Notes under the pieces: generated by a model | Databases searched by the model: none | What the model was told of the DNA's origin: nothing | What the model saw: the letters and a program-made list of their open reading frames with translations, nothing else | Source: SZUA-521 sp041738285 | GTDB taxonomy: Bacteria; Pseudomonadota; Gammaproteobacteria; Pseudomonadales; Azotimanducaceae | Length of the DNA stretch: 7,522 nucleotides | Assembly (NCBI GenBank): GCA_041738285.1 | Contig: JBGSQB010000152.1 | Coordinates: 1 to 7,522, forward strand | Direction: 5' to 3' | Part shown: positions 1 to 6,600 of the stretch, one piece after another | Numbering within the stretch: position 1 is the first letter of the stretch | How the letters are laid out: each line of letters starts with the position of its first letter | Made by a program: the position numbers and the translations under genes

Positions 1-782
1 AGGGGCCGGCCTTGGCCCTTGCCACCGGCGGCCAGATTGCCGCGCGCCTCTCCGGCCTGGGGCACCCGCGCCAGCGCGTAGGGGATCGGCTTGCCGTCCA
101 CGAGCAGGATGCGTTTGTCGCCGTCGGAAATTTCCGGGATGAACTTCTGCGCCATCGCCTGTTCGGTGCCGGCGCGGGTCACCGTTTCCATGATGACCCC
201 GAAATTGGCATCACCATCGAGTACCCGGAACACGGAGCTTCCGCCCATCCCGTCGAGGCGCTTGAGCACGATGTTGTGGTGCACTTTCTGAAATTCGCGG
301 ATGAGGTCGGCCCGACGCGTCACGATCAGCGGCGGACCGCACTGGGGAAATGCCGTGGCGAAGAATTTTTCGTTGCAGTCGCGCAGGGATGCCGGCCGAT
401 TGACCACCAACGCCCCCTCGTCCTCCGCCCGCTCGAGCAGGTAGGTCGAGTAGATGTACTCCATGTCGAAGGGCGGATCTTTGCGCATCATGATGACGTC
501 GACATCGCCCAGTGCAATGTCCGCGCTCATGCCGAGGGCGTAGAAGGACTCTTCCGGTGCGGGCAACCGATGCTCGATGGCGAAGGCATCAGAAAGGGTC
601 AAGGTCGCCGCCCGCGCGAACGGCCGGTTGCGGTTGAAGAAGAGGTCCCCCTGCAGTGCGTAGAGCACCTGCCAGCCGCGCCGCTGGGCGGCGCTGATCA
701 TCGCCAGCGTACTATCCTTTTTGAGGTTCAGCGTCTCGAGCGGGTCCATCACAAAGACGGCTCGGATCGGGTTGGCGGCCAT
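1..782 (-). CDS. gshB: Glutathione synthetase, ATP-grasp family (3' end cut by window edge)
   Basis: This enzyme catalyses ATP-dependent joining of gamma-glutamylcysteine and glycine, the second step of glutathione synthesis in the cytosol. The minus-strand frame is open from an ATG at 782 to base 1, giving 260 complete codons. Family landmarks are the N-terminal substrate-binding segment VMDPLETLNLKKDST (11-25), MRKDPPFD (99-106), VNRPASLRDCNEK in mid-protein, the ATP-grasp glycine loop DGMGG (177-181), and RGNLAAGGKG (247-256). The bacterial family is about 315 residues, so roughly 55 C-terminal residues, including the metal-binding Asn motif, lie outside the window. The start is chosen because MAANPIRAVFVMDP matches the usual GshB N-terminus; the frame stays open upstream and the ribosome-binding site is weak. 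It is transcribed divergently from pilG, an arrangement also found in P. aeruginosa. Nothing in the visible part looks damaged. Confidence 0.96.
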   Translation of the reverse strand, partial: MAANPIRAVFVMDPLETLNLKKDSTLAMISAAQRRGWQVLYALQGDLFFNRNRPFARAATLTLSDAFAIEHRLPAPEESFYALGMSADIALGDVDVIMMRKDPPFDMEYIYSTYLLERAEDEGALVVNRPASLRDCNEKFFATAFPQCGPPLIVTRRADLIREFQKVHHNIVLKRLDGMGGSSVFRVLDGDANFGVIMETVTRAGTEQAMAQKFIPEISDGDKRILLVDGKPIPYALARVPQAGEARGNLAAGGKGQGRP

Positions 783-899
783 GGGCGTACTTTCGGGTTC
801 AGAAGGGTTGAACGCTACCGGTCTGGGTACTGGTGGGCAAGTCGAATGAGACGGAAATCCCTTTCTCGTCGGTGACTTATGGCTGCACCTGAAAAAAAG

Positions 900-908
900 T
901 GTTACAAA
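900..908 (+). promoter_or_regulatory. Candidate extended -10 promoter element for the pil operon
   Basis: TGT followed directly by TACAAA forms an extended -10 pattern (TGn plus a hexamer matching TATAAT at four of six bases), just after an A-rich stretch. No good -35 box lies 16-18 bases upstream. If real, transcription would start near 915 and leave a leader of about 83 bases before pilG. This rests on consensus similarity alone. Confidence 0.25.
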
Positions 909-985
909 CCAAATCCACGACGGATCCGTGCACAAAACGTGCGAGTACGGGCCGTTGCGGCGCGCGGTGGCTCCCACAGTATTGC

Positions 986-990
986 AAGGA
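986..990 (+). promoter_or_regulatory. Ribosome binding site that fixes the pilG start
   Basis: AAGGA lies seven bases upstream of the ATG at 998. This good Shine-Dalgarno match decides against the longer in-frame start at 899, whose extra 33 residues resemble nothing in the PilG family. Confidence 0.75.
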
Positions 991-997
991 CGGAACC

Positions 998-1378
998 ATG
1001 GAAGAGGAACTTCGGGGCGTCAAAGTCATGGTCATTGACGACAGCAAGACCATTCGCCGCAGCGCGGAGAATCTGCTCGCCAAGGCAGGCTGCGCTGTCG
1101 TCACCGCAACCGACGGCTTCGATGCCCTGGCCAAGATCGCCGATACTCATCCGGAGATCATCTTCGTCGACATCATGATGCCGCGCCTGGACGGGTACCA
1201 GACTTGCGCGCTGATCAAGAACAACAGCGAATTCAAGACCACACCGGTGGTCATGCTGTCGAGCAAGGATGGCCTGTTCGACAAGGCAAAGGGCCGCATC
1301 GTCGGTTCCGACCGGTACATTACAAAGCCGTTCAGCAAGGAAGAGCTGCTCGGTACCATCCGTACGCTGGTGACCTGA
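998..1378 (+). CDS. pilG: PilG, CheY-like response regulator of twitching motility
   Basis: This 126-residue protein is a single receiver domain with no output domain. In P. aeruginosa PilG is phosphorylated by ChpA and promotes pilus extension and cAMP synthesis. Acid-pocket residues are D14 and D15, the predicted phospho-acceptor is D58 in FVDIMMPRLDGYQ, the conserved Ser/Thr switch is S88 in VVMLSSKD, and the invariant lysine is K110 in TKPFSKEELL. The stretch ALIKNNSEFK...KAKGRIVGSDRY is highly diagnostic of PilG rather than a generic CheY. The P. aeruginosa protein (about 135 residues) has a slightly longer C-terminal tail. The start at 998 is set by the AAGGA site and by family alignment. 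It is the first gene of the operon; pilH follows after 16 bases. Confidence 0.96.
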   Translation: MEEELRGVKVMVIDDSKTIRRSAENLLAKAGCAVVTATDGFDALAKIADTHPEIIFVDIMMPRLDGYQTCALIKNNSEFKTTPVVMLSSKDGLFDKAKGRIVGSDRYITKPFSKEELLGTIRTLVT

Positions 1379-1394
1379 GGAAGGGATACCTGGC

Positions 1395-1760
1395 ATGGCA
1401 CGCATACTCGTTGTCGATGATTCACCCACTGAATCCCACATGTTCGTCAATGTGCTGGCGAAATACGGGCATCAGGTACTGACCGCGGCGTCCGGCACCG
1501 CCGGCATCGATGTTGCCAATGAAGAACTGCCCGATGTGATACTGATGGATGTGGTGATGCCCGGGATCAACGGGTTCCAGGCGACGCGGCAGTTGACGCG
1601 CGCCCACAGCACCCGCCACATCCCTGTCATCATCGTGTCCTCGAAGAATCAGGATACGGATCGCGTCTACGGCGAGCGCCTCGGTGCTTCCGGATACCTC
1701 ACCAAGCCCGTGGACGAGAAGACGTTGATCTCCGCGGTCAATGGCGTGCTCGAGCACTAA
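1395..1760 (+). CDS. pilH: PilH, second CheY-like response regulator of the Chp system
   Basis: This 121-residue single-domain receiver is the partner of PilG. In P. aeruginosa PilH acts with the retraction side of the pilus system and may serve as a phosphate sink for ChpA. Visible residues are D8 and D9 in LVVDDSPTE, phospho-acceptor D52 in LMDVVMPGINGFQATRQLT, S82 in VIIVSSKNQDTD, and K104 in GYLTKPVDEKTL. The GFQATRQLT and KNQDTDRVYG stretches match PilH rather than PilG. A GAGGAAGGG ribosome-binding site overlaps the pilG stop codon and extends downstream, with about ten bases to the ATG, so translation of the two genes is probably linked. The length is normal for the family. Confidence 0.96.
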   Translation: MARILVVDDSPTESHMFVNVLAKYGHQVLTAASGTAGIDVANEELPDVILMDVVMPGINGFQATRQLTRAHSTRHIPVIIVSSKNQDTDRVYGERLGASGYLTKPVDEKTLISAVNGVLEH

Positions 1761-1764
1761 GGGG
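1759..1764 (+). promoter_or_regulatory. Ribosome binding site supporting the GTG start of pilI
   Basis: AAGGGG overlaps the last two bases of the pilH stop codon and sits five bases before the GTG at 1770. It supports a GTG start that would otherwise be uncertain. Confidence 0.6.
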
Positions 1765-1769
1765 CAGCC

Positions 1770-2303
1770 GTGGCAAGCCGCGTTCTCGATATGCTGCGCG
1801 ACATCCAGGCCGATGCGTTTCGCAACGCCGCGCCCTTGCCCGCCAAGCGAGCGACCAGGCCCGAATGGCAGGGCTTAGCGTTTCAGATCGGCGGCACGCG
1901 CGTCGTGTCCCCCCTCGGCGAAGTGGATGAAATCTTGACCCTGCCGCGGGTGACGCCGTTGCCACGGGTCAAGGACTGGATCCTCGGTGTAGCGAACGTG
2001 CGCGGCCGTCTGGTACCGATCATCGATCTGCATCGGTATCTTGGCGTATCGACCACGACGGCGCGCATCCAATGGCGGGTGCTGGTCGTGCAGTGCAACG
2101 ATCATCAGGTCGGCCTGGTGGTGGAACAATCGCTCGGCATGCAGTACTTCCACGCGGACGCGTTCGAAGAGGGCAAGCCCGATGGTCTCGAGGCGATGCA
2201 CCCATTCGTGGATGGCGCTTACCGCCATGGCGGTCGTGTGTTCTATGTCGTCAGTTTGTCGTCGCTCGTTCAGGACGAACGATTCATCAACGTAGCAGAA
2301 TGA
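1770..2303 (+). CDS. pilI: PilI, CheW-like adaptor protein
   Basis: This 177-residue soluble adaptor should couple the receptor PilJ to the kinase ChpA at the inner membrane. The CheW-like domain occupies roughly residues 34-172. Recognisable elements are LAFQIGGTRVVSPLGEVDEIL (family N-terminal strands), ILGVANVRGRLVPIIDLHRYLG (71-92), which carries the NVRGR motif typical of CheW proteins, and VLVVQCNDHQVGLVVEQSLGMQ (104-125). The first 30 residues are a family-variable helix. Length matches P. aeruginosa PilI (about 178 residues). Translation starts at GTG with a strong AAGGGG site. The gene lies nine bases after pilH and 16 before pilJ. Nothing is visibly damaged. Confidence 0.94.
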   Translation: MASRVLDMLRDIQADAFRNAAPLPAKRATRPEWQGLAFQIGGTRVVSPLGEVDEILTLPRVTPLPRVKDWILGVANVRGRLVPIIDLHRYLGVSTTTARIQWRVLVVQCNDHQVGLVVEQSLGMQYFHADAFEEGKPDGLEAMHPFVDGAYRHGGRVFYVVSLSSLVQDERFINVAE

Positions 2304-2319
2304 AAGCGGGATTAGGGAT

Positions 2320-3552
2320 ATGAAGACGAACAAGGTATCGGCGAGCCCTTTGCTGAGCGCACTCATCGTGCTGCTCCTGGTCACACTTGCCGGCATGGCC
2401 TATGCGATAGTCAGCGACGATCGAGCGCTGACGGGCAACTACGGACTGATGCTTGCTGTGGGCGGCATCGTACTGGTCGCCATCATCGCGATGCTGCTGG
2501 TGCGCGATGCGCGCAATCGGCTGGCCGAGCAAGCCGAACAGAACGAGCGCAACCAGGCGGCGATCCTGCAGTTGCTCGATGAGCTTGCCGATCTCGCCGA
2601 AGGGGATCTGACCGTGCATGCGTCGGTGACGGAGAACTTCACCGGTGCAATTGCCGACTCGATCAACTTTGCCATCGACCAGATGCGTGGTCTGGTTTCG
2701 AATATCAACCGCCTGTCCGTGCGAGTCGCTCGCGCGGCAGAAGAAACTCAAGCCACCGCCAAGAATCTCGCGACCGCCGCAGAGAACCAGGCGCGCGAGA
2801 TCGGTGCCGCATCCGCAGCAATCAACGACATGGCCGTGTCAATCGACCACGTATCGTCGAATGCAGCAGAGTCGGCATCGGTTGCCGATCGCGCCGTGAC
2901 CATCGCCGGCAAAGGCAGCGAAGTCGTGCAGGCCGCGATCTCAGGTATGGACAACATTCGCGGCCAGATTCAGGAAACGTCGAAACGCATCAAGCGTCTG
3001 GGTGAGTCTTCGCAGGAAATCGGCGACATCGTTTCGCTCATCAACGACATCGCGGATCAAACCAACATCCTTTCGCTGAATGCAGCCATTCAGGCGTCGA
3101 TGGCCGGAGATGCGGGTCGCGGCTTCGCGGTCGTAGCCGACGAAGTGCAGCGTCTGGCCGAACGGTCGTCCGCGGCCACGAAACAGATCGCGGCACTGGT
3201 CAAGACGATTCAGACAGACACCAACGAAGCGGTCATTTCGATGGAGCACACGACCGCAGAGGTGGTGTCCGGCGCCAAGCGCGCGCAGGATGCCGGGGTT
3301 GCGCTCGAAGAAATCGAGAGCGTGTCTACGTCGCTTGCCGAGCTCATTCAGAACATCAGTAACGCGGCGCGCCAGCAAGCGGCATCCGCCGGCCACGTCT
3401 CGAACACGATGAACGTGATTCAGGAAATTACGTCGCAAACCGCCACCAGTACGGAGACGACTGCGAAGTCCATTGGCGCGCTGGCCGGAATGGCCAACGA
3501 GATGCGCACCTCTGTAGAAGGCTTCAAGTTGCCCGGGGATACCGCGCGTTAA
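2320..3552 (+). CDS. pilJ: PilJ, methyl-accepting chemotaxis protein lacking the periplasmic sensor domain
   Basis: This is the inner-membrane receptor of the Chp pathway, 410 residues long. A short basic N-terminus is followed by a membrane helix at about 10-31, a loop of only about ten residues (32-41), and a second helix at about 42-62. A HAMP domain (about 62-115, with LADLAEGDLTV) and a long signalling coiled coil follow. The hairpin tip spans about 246-283 and includes DQTNILSLNAAIQASMAGDAG and GRGFAVVADEVQRLAERSS. Glu pairs at 141/142 and 330/331 sit where methylation sites usually occur. The protein ends in GFKLPGDTAR, like other PilJ proteins, with no CheR-binding pentapeptide. From VRDARNRLAE onward it closely follows P. 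aeruginosa PilJ, which is about 680 residues with a periplasmic part of nearly 300 residues. That part is missing here. The frame is clean, so this looks like a natural short form. The ribosome-binding site is weak (AGGG very close to the ATG). Direct binding of pilin in the periplasm, as proposed for P. aeruginosa, seems unlikely. Confidence 0.93.
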   Translation: MKTNKVSASPLLSALIVLLLVTLAGMAYAIVSDDRALTGNYGLMLAVGGIVLVAIIAMLLVRDARNRLAEQAEQNERNQAAILQLLDELADLAEGDLTVHASVTENFTGAIADSINFAIDQMRGLVSNINRLSVRVARAAEETQATAKNLATAAENQAREIGAASAAINDMAVSIDHVSSNAAESASVADRAVTIAGKGSEVVQAAISGMDNIRGQIQETSKRIKRLGESSQEIGDIVSLINDIADQTNILSLNAAIQASMAGDAGRGFAVVADEVQRLAERSSAATKQIAALVKTIQTDTNEAVISMEHTTAEVVSGAKRAQDAGVALEEIESVSTSLAELIQNISNAARQQAASAGHVSNTMNVIQEITSQTATSTETTAKSIGALAGMANEMRTSVEGFKLPGDTAR

Positions 3553-3615
3553 ATCGGCGACCCGCCCGTACTCGAACGCGCACCATGACGGCGCGCGCAA
3601 CGAATGGAACGAGAA
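3553..3615 (+). other. Gap between pilJ and chpA; no pilK
   Basis: These 63 bases hold no methyltransferase gene or remnant and no clear hairpin terminator, so chpA is probably read through from pilJ. In P. aeruginosa pilK, encoding a CheR-type methyltransferase, occupies this place. The gap also contains an in-frame ATG at 3604, an alternative start for chpA. Confidence 0.7.
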
Positions 3616-6600
3616 ATGACGGAACGGCGCGAACACTTCGCCCTCGACTGGATCAAGCGAGAGCTCGACGAGACTCTGAAGGCGGCGCGCCAGGCGTTGG
3701 AAGCGTTCGCCGAGAGTGGTGGCGACGACACGCGGATGCGCGCGTGCCTGACCTACGTTCATCAGGTCCACGGCACGCTGCTCATGCTCGAGCTCACGGG
3801 CGTGACCGTGCTGTCCGACGAAATGGAGCAGCTCGCGCAGGCGCTCTTGGTCGGCAATGTCGCCGACGCGACAGCCGCCCAACAGGTGTTGATGCAGGCG
3901 ATCCTGCAGTTGCCTGCGTTTCTCGAAGAGATTCAGAAGGGCCTTCCCGACTCACGGCGCGTCGTTGTACCGCTCGCCAATGAATTGCGCGTCGCGCGCG
4001 GTGAGAAGCCGTTCCCCGATGCAGCGGCGGGCGTAGTTGCGCTGCACACCGGTGCGAGCGAAGACTCACTCAAGCGATTCGATCAGATCGATGGCACCGA
4101 AAAGGCGCGCAAGATCCGCGCGGCTTATCAGCAGGTGCTGTTGTCGATATTGCGCGGACAGGATCGTGAAGGCGCGCTGGAGACACTGAACAAGGTGGCG
4201 CTCGGCCTCGAGCGGATTTCGGAGAAGAGCCCGATCGGCCAGCTCTGGCGCGCGTTCGGTATATTCGTGAAGAGCCTCGCGGCGGGTCAGGTGGAACTGA
4301 CGGGCGATGTCGTCAAGCTGCTGCGCCGCGTCGACGCCGAAATCAAAATGTTGGCCCAGGACGGACGGGCCGCGTTGTCACGCCCTGTGGACATGAATCT
4401 GCTGCGCACGTTGATCGACGATGCACGCGATCGTGGCTTCACCAGCAAGGACCTCGACCAGATCGCTGCCGTGCTCGAAAACGAGCCACAGGAAGAGCGG
4501 CTCGGAATCTCCCGGCGCGAGGCCATGCATACGGCGGCCGCGGCATTGCGCGAAGAGCTGGCGCTGGTCAAGGACAAGCTCGATCTGTTCGTGCGCAGCG
4601 ACAATCGCTCACCGCAGTCGCTGTCGGATCTGGCTGCGCCCCTCAAGCAAATCGGCAGCACGCTGTCGATTCTCGGATTTGAAAGCTCGCGCGCCGTGGT
4701 CGCTGATCAGGTGGAGAACCTGAACGCAGCTGCGGGCAAGCCCGTTGTCGAAGACGGTGTATTGATGTCGGCGGCTGCGGCATTGCTGCAGGTTGACGAA
4801 AATCTCGCGGCGCTGAGTCAGGATCGAAACCGCAGGCTGGGAGCTTCGGGTGAGACCACCGCGGTCATCAGTGAAGCGCAACTGGCCGTGCTGTCCGAGG
4901 CACGAAATGGCCTCGAACAGGTGAAGCAAGCGGTCGTGGACTATGTATCCGCACAGTGGGATGCGCGTCATCTCGAAGGTGCGCCGGATTTGCTGAACGC
5001 GGTGCGCGGCGCACTCGCGATGGTGCCGTTGCCTCAGGCCGCCGAGCAACTTGGGCGATGCGCACGCTATGTGCGTGAGCGACTCCTCGCGGGTGAGACC
5101 CCCGACTGGAGCACGCTCGATGCATTCGCCGATGCGATCAGTGGTGTCGATTACTTCCTCGAACGTCTGTCGGACGACGCGGGAATGCCCGGCAAGGATA
5201 TCCTCGGCGGCGTGGAGCGGAGCCTCGCCGCACTTGGGTTCGGCGAAGGTGCGACGCCCGCACCCGCAAAGCCAGTGATACCAAAGCCGAGCGCAGTACA
5301 CGCCCCTGCGCCGCGGTTGGTCGAAAATGTGCCGCCAGACCTGGGCGTGGTCGAAGACGAGATCGATCTTGACGTGGCCGATGAGGAGCCGCCGGTCGCG
5401 TCGGACCCGGTTGAAGACATCGAGGCTGTAGACGAGGCGGGCTCGGACGAGAATTTCGAGATCGTGCTGGAGCCTGCGTCGGTAAACATGGACGGCGATG
5501 GCGACGAGCGACCATCGGAAATCGTCAGCGTCGAAGAGATCGATGACACGTCATTCGACCTTGGCAGTGAGGTCTTCGGTGACGAGTCGGATGCGGTCGA
5601 AACCGAGGCGCACGAGGAACAAGCGCAGATCGAAGTCGAGATCGAAGTCGAAGCGGTAGCGGAAGTCGCGCCTGAGCCGGATCCCGAGCCGACCCCTCTG
5701 CCGGTCGTCCCGCTCGAACAGGAGCGCGCGCCGGAACCGGAACGTGGCCCTGCACGCGCGGCACCCCTCGCCGCAGCCAGCGACGTCCGGGTCGATGACG
5801 ACATTCTGGAGATCTTCGTTGAAGAGGTCAGCGAAGTGATCGGCACCATCCAGGAGTGGCTGCCGGTGTGGGCAGCTGACTTCACCAATGAGGAGGCGCT
5901 CACGGAGGTCCGTCGATCGTTCCACACGCTGAAGGGTAGCGGGCGCATCGTCGGCGCGTCGCTCATCGGTGAGCTGGCCTGGTCGGTCGAGAACATGCTC
6001 AATCGCGTGATCGACGAGACCATCCGGCCCAACCCTCAGATCGAGACGGTTACGTGGCAGGCAGTCGCCCTCGTACCCGCCCTGCGCAATGCATTCCGAA
6101 ATCGAACGCAGCCGGACGATGCGGCGGTGGCCGCCGTGATCGAGCGCGCCGACGTGCTGTCGTCCGGCGGCACGCTCGATGATGTGCCGGCAGAACCAGT
6201 CCTGCCGCAGACCGTCGCAGTCGACGCGGCCCTCTCTGGCACCGACGACGACGACGCATCGACATTCGCATTGTTCGATCGTGAGGCGAGTGAGCACCTC
6301 GACCTGCTCGAGGCACGCTTTGCGAGTGTCGATCGGGTGGCCGATGTGCTGGACGACGATGTACTGCGCGCGTTGCACACATTGCGCGGCAGCGCCGCGA
6401 TGGTGGGAATCGAATCAGTCGCGCGCATCGCAGGCCCCGTGTATCAGGTTGCGAGCGCGGCGCGGGATCAGCGCGCGCCGGTGACCCCAGACCTCGTCGA
6501 CTTCATTCAACAGGCGGTGTTCGCGCTTCGTCGTACGGTCAGCGCGCTGCGCGATGCGGAAGAGCCTGACGAAGAGTTCTCGCTGTTCGAGGCGGAAGCC

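Larger units (their letters stand above)
783..997. other. Divergent intergenic region between gshB and pilG
   Basis: These 215 bases separate the divergent starts of gshB and pilG and must hold both promoters unless one gene is read from elsewhere. I see no convincing small gene or RNA. A run of seven A residues lies at 893-899 and a perfect 10-base palindrome, ACGGATCCGT, at 920-929; a palindrome of that length is expected by chance several times in a window this size. On the minus strand a weak sigma70-like pair for gshB is TTGCCC (840-835) with a 17-base spacer and TAGCGT (817-812). It matches consensus poorly, so I do not call it separately. Confidence 0.7.

Noticed and set aside
12..875. 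Long plus-strand open frame opposite gshB (287 codons).
   Set aside because: The minus strand encodes unmistakable GshB motifs over the same bases; the plus-strand translation has no recognisable family and reflects GC-rich codon use.
920..929. Perfect palindrome ACGGATCCGT upstream of pilG, considered as an operator.
   Set aside because: Palindromes of ten bases are expected several times by chance in a window this long, and the flanks do not extend the symmetry.
955..983. TTGCGG, 17-base spacer, AGTATT as a sigma70 promoter for pilG.
   Set aside because: The -10 part matches only three of six bases, and transcription would begin too close to the ribosome-binding site.
899..997. Extended pilG start at 899, adding 33 residues.
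   Set aside because: The added residues are unlike any PilG N-terminus, and a good AAGGA site precedes the ATG at 998.
2941..3882. Long minus-strand open frame (313 codons) opposite pilJ and the start of chpA.
   Set aside because: It overlaps strongly conserved signalling-domain sequence on the plus strand, crosses the pilJ-chpA gap and has no recognisable domain.
3585..3983. Plus-strand open frame beginning in the pilJ-chpA gap (132 codons), considered as a possible pilK remnant.
   Set aside because: It overlaps the well-conserved chpA N-terminus in another frame, is Arg-rich, and shows no methyltransferase motif.
5151..6032. Minus-strand open frame of 293 codons, very Ser-rich.
   Set aside because: It is a mirror of the Asp/Glu-rich linker and HPt codons of chpA; low complexity and no family features.
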